Made by a program: the position numbers and the translations under genes. A model generated the notes under the pieces. The model saw only the letters and a program-made list of their open reading frames with translations. It was not told where the DNA came from and made no database searches. This document shows, one piece after another, positions 8,136-15,981 of a stretch of 30,907 nt of DNA. The stretch is from NCBI GenBank assembly GCA_964435725.1, contig CAYTAJ010000025.1, positions 1 to 30,907 of the forward strand, read 5' to 3'. The first letter of the stretch is position 1; each line of letters begins with the position of its first letter. Source of the stretch: Litorimonas sp964435725 (GTDB taxonomy: Bacteria; Pseudomonadota; Alphaproteobacteria; Caulobacterales; Maricaulaceae).

Positions 8136-8732
8136 CTATTGTAATAAAGAAATCCGAACTAAATCAGAAAGCGATTTTATATTTAGCTTTGAAAGTAATC
8201 TGGCGCGATGTGTTTCAACTGTTCTGACAGATAAGCCTAAGTCACTCGCGACAATTTTGTTAGGTTTTCCTTGTACGAGTTGCTCCATAACTTCTTTTTC
8301 ACGTGGCGTCAGTTTTGAAAGTTTAGCTTGGGCTAATGCCTTATCTTGGGAGTCCTTTTGGGCTTCTATTTTAGACTGATTTAGGCGCCTTAAAATTTTC
8401 AAGACATCTGTGGCTTCAAAGGGCTTTTCAACAAAATCAGTCGCGCCTTTTTTTAAAGCTAAAACAGCCATAGCGACATCGGCATGCCCACTCATCATTA
8501 CTATTTTCAAATCGGCCTTTATATTTAAAACCTCGGATAATATTTCTAAGCCATCACGGCCGGGCATCTTCACGTCTAAAAGAATAGGTCCTGATACGTC
8601 CTTTACATTCGTTTTTAAAAAGTCGTCGCCACTTTGGAATGTTTGACACTCAAAGCCGTGCATATTTAGCATGAGTTCTAGGCTATCCCGTACGGCTTCA
8701 TCATCATCAATTATAGTAATTATATCAGACAT
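8136..8732 (-). CDS. fixJ: FixJ response regulator
   Basis: A 198-residue two-domain regulator. The receiver (1-120) has D10/D11, phosphoacceptor D53 (ILLDVKMPG), S81 and K103 (FVEKPF). The LuxR-type helix-turn-helix (about 137-197) has LTPREKEV, GKPNKIVASDLGLSVRTVETHR and a last helix ending RISLLQ, which is classic FixJ/NarL architecture. It is encoded 13 bases downstream of fixL, so the two are co-transcribed. Its expected target is the FixJ-type box in front of fixK. All key residues are present. Confidence 0.95.
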   Translation of the reverse strand: MSDIITIIDDDEAVRDSLELMLNMHGFECQTFQSGDDFLKTNVKDVSGPILLDVKMPGRDGLEILSEVLNIKADLKIVMMSGHADVAMAVLALKKGATDFVEKPFEATDVLKILRRLNQSKIEAQKDSQDKALAQAKLSKLTPREKEVMEQLVQGKPNKIVASDLGLSVRTVETHRARLLSKLNIKSLSDLVRISLLQ

Positions 8733-8745
8733 GAGTTTAATCTAG

Positions 8746-9852
8746 CTATGATATTGGCAAGGTTAAGTGAAAAATTGAGCCCTGCGGCACATTAGGTTCC
8801 GCCCAAATACGTCCTTCGTGATTAGCTATAATGGACCGGCTTATAGAGAGACCAACACCTAATCCCGTCGTTTTAGTGCTCGAGAATGGCTCATATAGCT
8901 TTTCATATTGCGCCTGTGTCATTCCCTTTCCTGTGTCTGATATGCTTATCTGAAAATTATTCTCGTCTGATTGAAAGCACTTTATCGACAAGTGCTTTAT
9001 ATCGACTGTTTGCATCGCTTCACACGCATTTCGAAGAAGATTCACGATGACTTGTTGAATTTGGATGTCATTGATTAATACGTCTGGTAGATTCCCCTCA
9101 AAATCAATTTTATGCGTTATACCGTCATTCTTGAAACTCGGTAGCGTTAATTCCACAGCGGTTTCAATAACAGGACCAATGGCTTGAATGCGTTTATCCA
9201 TGTCCCCTGTTTCAATGAACTTTCGCAATCTTGATAAAATTTGAGCTGCGCGCTTTGCCTGTTCAGACGCTTTGACCATAATATTTTTTAAGCGCTTGGG
9301 ACTCACATCATTGGCCTGTCTTTCAAGCAATATTATCCCAGCCTCCGTGTAATTCATGACAGCAGTCAAGGGTTGGTTCAACTCATGCGCTATAGTGGCC
9401 CCCATTTGATCCATGGCAGACACGCGAGACAGATGAAAATGCGCCTGTTGAAGCGATTCATATTTCTTCTGCTGTTCGTAGCGATAGGATAGATCACGAA
9501 TAATACCGACAAATCCCCGCCCGTCTTCGCGCGATAGCTCCCCTACGGATAAATACATAGGGAAAACAGACCCATCTTTTTTACGTCCACTGACTTCCCG
9601 CCCGATGCCAATAATTTTTGGCTGGTGAGTCTTTTTATAATTGGAAATATATGTGTCATGGTCGGCGTGATAAGGTTCCGGCATAAGAAAACTGACATTT
9701 TCCCCAATAGCCTCTTTTTCCGTGTAACCGAAAATTTTAGCACAGGCTGGATTATAACGTTCGATAATGCCTTTATCAGTAATAATAATAACGCCATCGA
9801 CTATCGTATTTATAACCGCCCGCAGTTCAGAGTGAGTCGTATCCTTTGTCAT
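8746..9852 (-). CDS. fixL: FixL oxygen-sensing heme PAS histidine kinase
   Basis: A 368-residue soluble kinase with no membrane helix. One heme-binding PAS domain (about 5-125) contains MPEPYHADHDTY, where H65 aligns with the proximal heme ligand H200 of Bradyrhizobium FixL, and IIGIGREVSG, where R85 aligns with the distal R220. Position 71 is Asn, where the Bradyrhizobium protein has R206. The kinase core follows: H-box IAHELNQPLTA (H156), N-box NLLRNACEAM, DTGKGM and the glycine-rich GLGVGLSIS. ATG 9852 is preferred; a TTG at 9897 would add 15 residues of poor quality. O2 bound to heme should switch kinase activity off. It is co-transcribed with fixJ and divergent from the gene at 9959. Confidence 0.95.
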   Translation of the reverse strand: MTKDTTHSELRAVINTIVDGVIIITDKGIIERYNPACAKIFGYTEKEAIGENVSFLMPEPYHADHDTYISNYKKTHQPKIIGIGREVSGRKKDGSVFPMYLSVGELSREDGRGFVGIIRDLSYRYEQQKKYESLQQAHFHLSRVSAMDQMGATIAHELNQPLTAVMNYTEAGIILLERQANDVSPKRLKNIMVKASEQAKRAAQILSRLRKFIETGDMDKRIQAIGPVIETAVELTLPSFKNDGITHKIDFEGNLPDVLINDIQIQQVIVNLLRNACEAMQTVDIKHLSIKCFQSDENNFQISISDTGKGMTQAQYEKLYEPFSSTKTTGLGVGLSISRSIIANHEGRIWAEPNVPQGSIFHLTLPIS

Positions 9853-9958
9853 AGAGCCTATATAAATCGGCTTGGAGATGAGTGAAGCCCTTATCAAAAA
9901 TTTTTAAGGAGCGATCATAGGTGATAACGTCCATGTGATTGGCACTGAGAAGAATATT

Positions 9959-10877
9959 ATGACACTAAAAAGCATGCATAATGATTTTCTGAAATTGGCA
10001 CTCTCTACTGTTACTTTATTCAGTCTTGTTTTTATAAGTTNNNNNNNNNNNNNNNNNNNNNNNNNNNNNNNNNNNNNNNNNNNNNNNNNNNNNNNNNNNN
10101 NNNNNNNNNNNNNNNNNNNNNNNNNNNNNNNNNNNNNNNNTACACTCGGCCCTAGAATTCGGTGTTAAGCAAGTCGAATTTGATATCCGTGTCGCCAAAT
10201 GCGGTACACCTATGATTTATCATGACGAAGCAGCTCGAGGCGCTGATGGAAATACTTATCATATTTGTGAAATTATGGCGGCAGATTTTGCGCAAGTTGG
10301 TGGTGATTTTTCTCATATGCCAACGGCCGATACGCTTTTCTCAGAAATAGCAAACCACCCCAATAGGGACTGTAAGCTTCTGATAGATATTAAAGATGCA
10401 GGGTTCGAAGAAGCTCTCTATGCCCTCGTTCAGGCGCATGGCCTTATATCTCGAGTTATGTGGGTGAGTTGGCTGCCAGAAGTCCTTTATGCCATGAACG
10501 ACATAGAAAGCGGCCAGGCGTTATGCCTCAGTCATTGGTGTCGCCGTCCGGGAAGAAATACACGCGCTATACATCACGTTTTTTCGGCCGCAAAAGGTCA
10601 CATTAAGAGACCTAAACGGAACCTTGTTATTGGTGAGCGTTCCGGATGGTTCGTCGATGGGCCTGTGAGGGGTGAACTACGCAAAATTATCACCGACGTT
10701 TGCGTTCCGGCCGGGCAAGTATGGCCTGACCTTGTGAAGCAATATCAAGAAGATGATATATCAGTTTGTGCGTTTTCATACACAGACATAACCGCATTAG
10801 AAAAGGAAAGTAAGCGTTTGAAACTCAATAGCTATTTTATCGACAATAAAGTGCCGTTTGACGCTCTAAAAGCTTAG
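9959..10877 (+). CDS. Exported glycerophosphodiester phosphodiesterase-like protein (interrupted by gap)
   Basis: The start ATG 9959 (GAGAAG upstream) begins an apparent signal peptide, DFLKLALSTVTLFSLVFIS. After the 100-N run the frame contains GVKQVEFDIRVAKCGTPMIY followed by HDE: the GDPD Glu-x-Asp metal ligands and the HD motif. LLIDIKDAG and the C-terminal YFIDNKV correspond to the usual IEIKD and TD-P blocks. The HRG-PENT start of the TIM barrel is hidden. The usual Asp of the kDG turn is Cys and the C-terminal motif is degenerate, so substrate and activity are uncertain. It is divergent from fixL and its 3' end is 6 bases from yacG. The family hydrolyses glycerophosphodiesters to glycerol-3-phosphate; an exported form could scavenge phospholipid headgroup esters. 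Confidence 0.7.
10041..10140. other. Assembly gap (100 N) in the GDPD-like gene
   Basis: Exactly 100 undetermined bases. They hide the region between the signal peptide and the Glu-x-Asp motif, including the first catalytic histidine motif of GDPD proteins. Confidence 0.9.
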
Positions 10878-10883
10878 CCCCCC

Positions 10884-11048
10884 TCAGGCATCATTAACGG
10901 GATCTGGGGCTTTCTCGTCTGTTGGAATAGCGTATCCGCCCTTTAGCCACCGACCCAAATCAATATCGGCACAGCGTTTGGAACAAAACGGCTTGAACTC
11001 TGCAACAACAGAATTCTTTTTGCAGATTGTACATATTTCTTTTTTCAT
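10884..11048 (-). CDS. yacG: Zinc-binding protein YacG
   Basis: A 54-residue protein from ATG 11048 with a four-Cys zinc knuckle: CTIC near the start, then FCSKRCADIDLGRWLKGGY, the YacG signature. In E. coli YacG binds GyrB and inhibits DNA gyrase. The longer reading from 11126 overlaps the end of the RNase gene and adds sequence not seen in the family, so the short form is chosen. It starts 4 bases after the rng stop at the end of the murA-infA-maf-rng block. Confidence 0.9.
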   Translation of the reverse strand: MKKEICTICKKNSVVAEFKPFCSKRCADIDLGRWLKGGYAIPTDEKAPDPVNDA

Positions 11049-11052
11049 ACAA

Positions 11053-12075
11053 CTACCGATCCGCAGTGATTGTGAAGCCTGCAATATCACTCGTTTTAAT
11101 ATTATATCTAGGCCCGATTCTTTCATTCAAAGACGCTTCCCAGTCTATAATGCGTCCCATCAACCAATCATGAGTGTTTTGCGAGACCTCAAGAGTGAAT
11201 TGCGCGCCACGATTATTCAGCGCCTCCCGTTCTAATTGTCGTAGGGCTCTTAGAGCTAAGGTTTCGATTGTTGGCTCACTAAACCTGTTAGTTATCACCC
11301 TATCGAGGGGTTGATAATCTAAAGAACGCGTGAGCTCTACACAGCCAAAACGGGAGACAGGGGCAATTTTCACTATGGCAGGGTCGTTCTCAAAAGCTCG
11401 CTCAAGAGCTTTCAAAAGCTGATTGCGTTGCCGTGTCTGTCGCAAGTTAGGAAAATCAATAACGACTAAACCGCCCAACCCCCTTAATCTGAGTTGAGAT
11501 GAAATCAGATTGGACGCCGCTATGCCGACATCAAGAGCAGAAGTGCCCTGTCCTTTATCAACATCAATTGCCAGTAATGCCTGCGTTTGTTCAATAGTTA
11601 TCGAGCCGCCACCTTTTATAGCAAGGTCTCGTTCAATAGCATTGTCAATTGCGGAAACTGAGGCCTCATCAAATGTGATGTTTTCAAAACGCTTTGATAA
11701 TCGTTCTTGTAAGTTGAGTTTTTGAATTGGCCCAGGCTTACCCGAATCTACAACCTCGATAAACTTCACAACCGCGGCTTTATCGGCCTCCGCCGCACGG
11801 GAAACGGACACTTGTAAAAGCTGCCCTTCTGTAAGTCTTGGCATTCCGGATTGGCGGGTAAAACTCAAAAACCCTGGCTCTTTTCCTCCAAGATCAAGGA
11901 AAGCGCCATTCAAACTGGGTTCGAGCGATTGTATGCGCGCAAGATAGATGTCTCCCGCCTGCGGAAGGTGTGCTTGGCTTTCTCGCGATAGATGGAGTTC
12001 AACAAGGCGCCGCCCTTCATAAACCGCAGCCCGCGTTTCGCCTATGGCGTTTTCAACAACAGCGCGTCGTTTCAT
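11053..12075 (-). CDS. Short ribonuclease E/G family protein
   Basis: A 340-residue protein of the RNase E/G catalytic family. It has an S1-like segment (about 37-110, AGDIYLARIQSLEPSLNGAF) and the DNase I-like catalytic core with LLAIDVDKGQG (D171) and GGLVVIDFPNLRQ (D207), matching the metal-binding aspartates D303 and D346 of E. coli RNase E. It is much shorter than RNase G (about 490): part of the 5'-sensor region is reduced and the CPxC zinc-link motif is absent. The ATG overlaps the maf stop by 4 bases. This short form is the usual one in the alphaproteobacterial maf-rng-yacG block; its RNA targets are unknown. A full-length RNase E is presumably encoded elsewhere. Confidence 0.85.
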   Translation of the reverse strand: MKRRAVVENAIGETRAAVYEGRRLVELHLSRESQAHLPQAGDIYLARIQSLEPSLNGAFLDLGGKEPGFLSFTRQSGMPRLTEGQLLQVSVSRAAEADKAAVVKFIEVVDSGKPGPIQKLNLQERLSKRFENITFDEASVSAIDNAIERDLAIKGGGSITIEQTQALLAIDVDKGQGTSALDVGIAASNLISSQLRLRGLGGLVVIDFPNLRQTRQRNQLLKALERAFENDPAIVKIAPVSRFGCVELTRSLDYQPLDRVITNRFSEPTIETLALRALRQLEREALNNRGAQFTLEVSQNTHDWLMGRIIDWEASLNERIGPRYNIKTSDIAGFTITADR

Positions 12076-12644
12076 GGTGTTGATATTCCATGGGCTTTCA
12101 AGAGATTTCGTGTCTCAAGTAGAGGCAGTCCAACCACATTTGAGTAGGATCCGGATAAGGATAGAATAAAGGTATCGGCAAAGCCTTGAATGCCGTAACC
12201 TCCGGCTTTTCCCTGCCACTCGCCTGACTGAATGTAATAGTCTTTTTCTGCCTTGGAGAGGGTTTTGATTTTAACGCGTGTCTGTATGACTTTACTGTGT
12301 TGATCTTGCTTCGGTGACATAACAGAAATTCCTGTAAACACACGATGGGAGCGTCCTGATAGCAGATTGAGGCAATATTCTACATCGTCAACAGTCTCAG
12401 CTTTTGGTAATATACGGCGGCCGACGCCAACAACCGTATCTGCGGCGAGGACAATATCTTCGGGGTGTTTTTCTGAAATGGTGACGCATTTCTCGCTGGC
12501 TAGCCTCAACGCATGTGCACGTGGAAGTTCACCGGGTATAGGGTCTTCGTTAATATCCGCCGGAATAACAGCATCCGGTTTAATGTTGATTTGATTCAGA
12601 AGGGATAATCGCCGAGGCGATGCGCTTGCCAATAGAAAGCGCAT
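12072..12644 (-). CDS. maf: Maf family nucleoside triphosphate pyrophosphatase
   Basis: A 190-residue protein starting MRFLLASASPRRLSLL, the Maf signature SxSPRR. Further family motifs are VLAADTVVGVGRRILPKA, GRSHRVFTGISV and GEWQGKAGGYGIQG. Maf proteins hydrolyse non-canonical or modified NTPs to monophosphates and have been linked to septation. The three family branches (dTTP/UTP, 7-methyl-GTP and others) cannot be separated confidently here. It lies 6 bases after infA and overlaps rng by 4 bases, so it is co-transcribed. Confidence 0.93.
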   Translation of the reverse strand: MRFLLASASPRRLSLLNQINIKPDAVIPADINEDPIPGELPRAHALRLASEKCVTISEKHPEDIVLAADTVVGVGRRILPKAETVDDVEYCLNLLSGRSHRVFTGISVMSPKQDQHSKVIQTRVKIKTLSKAEKDYYIQSGEWQGKAGGYGIQGFADTFILSLSGSYSNVVGLPLLETRNLLKAHGISTP

Positions 12645-12650
12645 GATTGA

Positions 12651-12869
12651 TTATTTAAAGCGGTAAGTAATACGACCTTTAGTGAGGTCATACGGGGTCA
12701 TTTCAACCGTCACACGGTCACCTGCCAAAACGCGGATGCGGTTCTTACGCATACGGCCAGCAGTATGTGCAATAATCTCGTGATCATTAATGAGCTTCAC
12801 ACGAAATGTTGCATTCGGCAGAAGTTCCACAACTTCGCCTTCAAACTCCAATAATTCTTCTTTAGCCAA
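12651..12869 (-). CDS. infA: Translation initiation factor IF-1
   Basis: 72 residues, the full OB-fold length of IF-1, with the strongly conserved blocks EGEVVELLPNATFRVKL, HTAGRMRKNRIRVLAGDRV and DLTKGRITYRFK. IF-1 binds the A site of the 30S subunit during initiation. The initiation codon is TTG at 12869, preceded by AAGGA with a 6-base spacer. No ATG in frame could give the conserved AKEE start, so the rare start codon looks real. A 98-base spacer before it may hold a promoter. Confidence 0.97.
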   Translation of the reverse strand: MAKEELLEFEGEVVELLPNATFRVKLINDHEIIAHTAGRMRKNRIRVLAGDRVTVEMTPYDLTKGRITYRFK

Positions 12870-12967
12870 ATCTAATCCTTTTAATCACTTCGCCTCAACA
12901 GGCTGTTTCCGAGCCGTATATAGGGATATTTTATCAATATAACAGGGTTTATTACCGTTATTACGGC

Positions 12968-13393
12968 TTAAGGCGTACCAAAGTGACGAATAAGTCTGTT
13001 TTTTATGAGGTCACGCATGGCTCTGTAATTATTCATGATGGCTCGTACATCCAAAGAACCCTCCCCAGGCTCGGGCAGAGGCCAGTGTAAAACTTGTGAA
13101 TCGGTTTCTGCAAAATATGCTTTTGCCGCTTCAAAGGCTGGTGATGTGAAAGCAATAACGACATCAAAGGTCTGACTGCCGAAACTGTCCAAGGTGCGTG
13201 GTGAATGCGCGTCTAAATTGGCTCCAACCTCTGACATAACATTTGCGACCAATGTGTCCGCTTCGCCTTGGCTCAGTCCGCAGGACGCTATAGTCCCAAT
13301 CTCAGGATAGTGCTTTCGCATGAGGCCCTCAGCCATTGGAGAGCGTACCATGTTCATTTGGCATATAAACAAGACTGACTTGGGTAGAGCCAT
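12968..13393 (-). CDS. Low molecular weight protein-tyrosine-phosphatase-like protein
   Basis: A 141-residue protein with a P-loop near the N-terminus, FICQMNMVRSPMAEG, which is C-x5-R-S with the conserved Asn. This is the LMW-PTP/arsenate reductase fold. The C-terminal acid motif, usually DP, appears as PEPGEG (Glu in place of Asp), so catalysis may be altered. A member of this family regularly sits between UPF0262 and infA in alphaproteobacteria; its substrate is unknown. It starts 1 base after the UPF0262 stop. Annotation as arsenate reductase would be unsupported. Confidence 0.8.
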   Translation of the reverse strand: MALPKSVLFICQMNMVRSPMAEGLMRKHYPEIGTIASCGLSQGEADTLVANVMSEVGANLDAHSPRTLDSFGSQTFDVVIAFTSPAFEAAKAYFAETDSQVLHWPLPEPGEGSLDVRAIMNNYRAMRDLIKNRLIRHFGTP

Positions 13394-13394
13394 A

Positions 13395-13895
13395 TCAAGT
13401 CCGCCTATGCAAAGCGCAGATTAATGTAAAAAGGCGTCGTGAGGTATTAAAGTCTATCTCAATACTATTACGCAAACCATCCGTCAGCATTCTGGATCCT
13501 TCATTATGAAGTCCGCGCCGCCCCATATCAATGGCTTCAATTTGAGCGGAGGTCGCCGTACGAATGGCATTATGATAGCTTTCGCAAATCATAAAATAAT
13601 CTTTGATAACACGCCTAAACGGTACGAGTGAAAGTTTGTAGCTTCCTCTATCGCCACCATTTGTGCGTTTTACATCTAATATAAGACGGTTCCCATCCCC
13701 TAAAGACAGCGTAACGGCATAGGGCCCGCGCGCACTTTCTAATGGACGAAAAACATTGTCTTCTAACAAATCAAATATTGCAACGCGCCGTTCATGTTGC
13801 ATTTCAACAGAGTTTACCGGCAAGCTTTCATCATCGATATGAAGCTCGGAAATATAGTGTTCCTGCTCCTGATTAATGTCGCTCTCACCCGTCAT
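13395..13895 (-). CDS. UPF0262 family protein
   Basis: A 166-residue protein recognised as UPF0262 from the blocks VEMQHERRVAIFDLLEDNVF, GPYAVTLSLGDGNRLILDVK and a C-terminal histidine-arginine segment ending TLICALHRRT. The function is unknown; it is largely restricted to alphaproteobacteria and co-located with murA and hisD. It has no signal peptide or membrane segment. It begins 3 bases after the DUF2948 stop, a position where hisD is normally inserted. Confidence 0.85.
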   Translation of the reverse strand: MTGESDINQEQEHYISELHIDDESLPVNSVEMQHERRVAIFDLLEDNVFRPLESARGPYAVTLSLGDGNRLILDVKRTNGGDRGSYKLSLVPFRRVIKDYFMICESYHNAIRTATSAQIEAIDMGRRGLHNEGSRMLTDGLRNSIEIDFNTSRRLFTLICALHRRT

Positions 13896-13898
13896 CTA

Positions 13899-14324
13899 TC
13901 AACCATCATGGTCCGGAACGGCTTTCGTCAGCCAAGGGTCACCTTGGTCTAATAACATTACGTCCAAACATTCCACTGTGAGCTTTATTTTTCCATGCCC
14001 TGCAAAGTTAAGTATCACCTCGCCAGAGGGGGCCTCCACTTCTTCAAACTCAATTGATAAAAGAACCAAAAAAGCATCCGTTTTAGTTTGGTCAATCCCA
14101 CTACTTTTTACTGACAGTACGCTATCAAAACGAAGGCCTGACATGATGCGGCTTGGTTTCTTCGCTTCTTGGCGAAAACGCTGCAAACCCAATGTAAAGG
14201 AATGTGATTTCGAATCATACATAACCCCTTCAACACGCAATATTGCATCCTGAACGGCTCCAGAAATAACTTCGACCCCCTCAGAACTTTCAGCTTTTAG
14301 ATGTAAATGTCCGTGTTCCGGCAT
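13899..14324 (-). CDS. DUF2948 family protein
   Basis: A 141-residue cytosolic protein matching DUF2948 in size, position and motifs: LHLKAESSEGVEVISGAVQD, RVEGVMYDSKSHSFTL, FRQEAKKPSRIMSGLRFDSV and the acidic tail VECLDVMLLDQGDPWLT. The family is alphaproteobacterial, directly downstream of murA, and of unknown function. It lies 5 bases after murA and is certainly in the same transcript. Confidence 0.8.
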   Translation of the reverse strand: MPEHGHLHLKAESSEGVEVISGAVQDAILRVEGVMYDSKSHSFTLGLQRFRQEAKKPSRIMSGLRFDSVLSVKSSGIDQTKTDAFLVLLSIEFEEVEAPSGEVILNFAGHGKIKLTVECLDVMLLDQGDPWLTKAVPDHDG

Positions 14325-14329
14325 AGTTT

Positions 14330-15598
14330 CTATCCATCATCAGGCATGCGTTCAATTTTAGCCCCGCATTGACCCAACTTAATTTCAATATGTTCGAAGC
14401 CGCGATCTAAGTGGTAGACCCGACCAATGTGTGTTTCGCCCTTAGCCGCCAGCGCACAATTAATCAGTGAGGCAGAGGCCCGTAAATCTGTAGCCATGAC
14501 AGGAGCGCCGCGGAGCTGTTTTACACCCCTCACCACGGCTTCTCGACCACGAACCGTAATATCCGCCCCCATTCTCGCCAATTCAGGGCAGTGCATAAAA
14601 CGGTTCTCAAAAATGTTTTCACGGATAATGGAAACACCATCCGCCAAACACATCAGCCCCATAAATTGCGCTTGAAGGTCTGTTGGGAAACCAGGGTAAG
14701 CTTGGGTTTCCATGTCGACAGGTTTTGGTCGACCGCCGCCCCGTTGAATTAAGACTGTGGTTTCGTCTAAACTAACCTTAGCACCCGCTTGTGCAATTAA
14801 AGGCCATAGAGACCCTAAATGATCTGATCGAATATTTGTCAAGCGGACCGAACCTCCTGCGGTGGCCGCCGCAAGTGCATAGGTACCCGCCTCTATTCTG
14901 TCAGGTACAACGCTGTGGGAGACACCTGAGAGACTGGAAACACCCTCAATTTTGATTTCAGATCGTCCTGCACCATAAATCTTGGCCCCCATAGCGTTGA
15001 GACACTCAGCCAAATCAATTATTTCCGGCTCTCGTGCCGCATTATTGAGTGTTGTCACCCCGTCAGCCAGAACAGCAGCTAGCATTGTATGCTCTGTCGC
15101 GCCGACTGAAATGAATGGAAAGGTAATATCAGCGCCTTTAAGGCCGCCTTTCGCCTTAGCGACAACATAGCCTTGATCCAGTTTGATTTCGGCACCCAAT
15201 TGCTCTAGGGCTTTTAAGTGAAGGTCAACAGGTCTGGCGCCAATAGCGCAACCACCCGGTAAGGAGACACGCGCTTTTCTTTCTCGAGCAATAAGAGGCC
15301 CTAAGACATTAAAAGTCGCCCGCATTTTCCGAACCAAATCATAAGGCGCTTCTGTACGACTGAGTGACTTGGCATGGAGGCTCATCTTCGCGCCCGGTCC
15401 TTCTTCGACGTCAACACCAAGATGCGCCAATAATTGGCCCATGAAACGCGTGTCACGCAAACGCGGCATATTTGTCAGCTCAACAGGCTGGTCGGTCAAA
15501 AGGGATACGGCCATGAGCTTAATGGCAGAATTTTTTGCACCGCTGATCGCGATTTCTCCATTAAGCGGGAATCCGCCATTTATGACTATTTTATCCAT
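14330..15598 (-). CDS. murA: UDP-N-acetylglucosamine 1-carboxyvinyltransferase MurA
   Basis: 422 residues, full length. It catalyses the first committed step of peptidoglycan synthesis, transferring enolpyruvate from PEP to UDP-GlcNAc. It shows GAKNSAIKLMAVSLL (K22), the catalytic loop SLPGGCAIGARPVDLHL with C117 (the fosfomycin-reactive Cys), and AYPGFPTDLQAQFM. The start MDKIVINGG is typical. It heads the DUF2948-UPF0262-LMW phosphatase series, with a 48-codon gene about 100 bases upstream. Confidence 0.97.
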   Translation of the reverse strand: MDKIVINGGFPLNGEIAISGAKNSAIKLMAVSLLTDQPVELTNMPRLRDTRFMGQLLAHLGVDVEEGPGAKMSLHAKSLSRTEAPYDLVRKMRATFNVLGPLIARERKARVSLPGGCAIGARPVDLHLKALEQLGAEIKLDQGYVVAKAKGGLKGADITFPFISVGATEHTMLAAVLADGVTTLNNAAREPEIIDLAECLNAMGAKIYGAGRSEIKIEGVSSLSGVSHSVVPDRIEAGTYALAAATAGGSVRLTNIRSDHLGSLWPLIAQAGAKVSLDETTVLIQRGGGRPKPVDMETQAYPGFPTDLQAQFMGLMCLADGVSIIRENIFENRFMHCPELARMGADITVRGREAVVRGVKQLRGAPVMATDLRASASLINCALAAKGETHIGRVYHLDRGFEHIEIKLGQCGAKIERMPDDG

Positions 15599-15698
15599 GA
15601 TGTTTGCCTATTGAGTGAGTCTCTAGAGCGCAAGTCAAATGTCACGCTATCTCATCTGTCACTGAAAAATGCGACTATTCAATGTTTGAAAATTGACG

Positions 15699-15845
15699 TC
15701 AGTTTGACTTAGGTTTGTCAGATTGTTTTTCTGCGGTCTTGATTTTTCTTGAGGCTTGCTTTCGGCGCCTTAGATTGTCTCTCAAGGATTGGGCCAATCG
15801 TTCTTCACGACTCAATTTATCTTTTTTGGATTTTGTTCCGCTCAT
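15699..15845 (-). CDS. Small basic protein of unknown function upstream of murA
   Basis: A 48-residue frame from ATG 15845 (MSGTKSKKDKLSREERLAQS, then LRDNLRRRKQASRKIK) to TGA 15699-15701. It is highly charged, Lys/Arg-rich and probably helical, with an LxxNLxRRKxQxR pattern. I recall short proteins of this kind in many alphaproteobacteria, but I cannot name a family. Two other in-frame ATGs lie 9 and 18 bases upstream (15854, 15863); the MSG start is preferred because it is what such proteins usually show. Same strand as murA and 100 bases upstream of it. It may be a nucleic-acid-binding or ribosome-associated peptide, but there is no direct evidence. Confidence 0.6.
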   Translation of the reverse strand: MSGTKSKKDKLSREERLAQSLRDNLRRRKQASRKIKTAEKQSDKPKSN

Positions 15846-15981
15846 AACTCTCATTATTTCCATGCCGGTACTGAATCAATGCAAGTGCTGCATTGTTATT
15901 ACGGACTTGATTTTTGCGTTTCAATGATTCAAATTGTTCCTTATTTGTTCTGGATACAGGATTGTGGATAAGTCTGTTAAT

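Noticed and set aside
12098..12343. Second minus-strand frame inside maf
   Set aside because: It is a shifted reading of maf; the maf frame itself is intact with all motifs, so this is not a frameshift or separate gene.
15691..15708. TTGACGTCAGTTTGAC near the end of the small gene as another FixK box
   Set aside because: The right arm is not GTCAA/ATCAA at the required spacing, so it does not fit TTGAC-N4-GTCAA.
15715..15927. Plus-strand frame in the murA upstream region
   Set aside because: It is antisense to the small basic gene, has no ribosome-binding site and a composition unlike a real protein.
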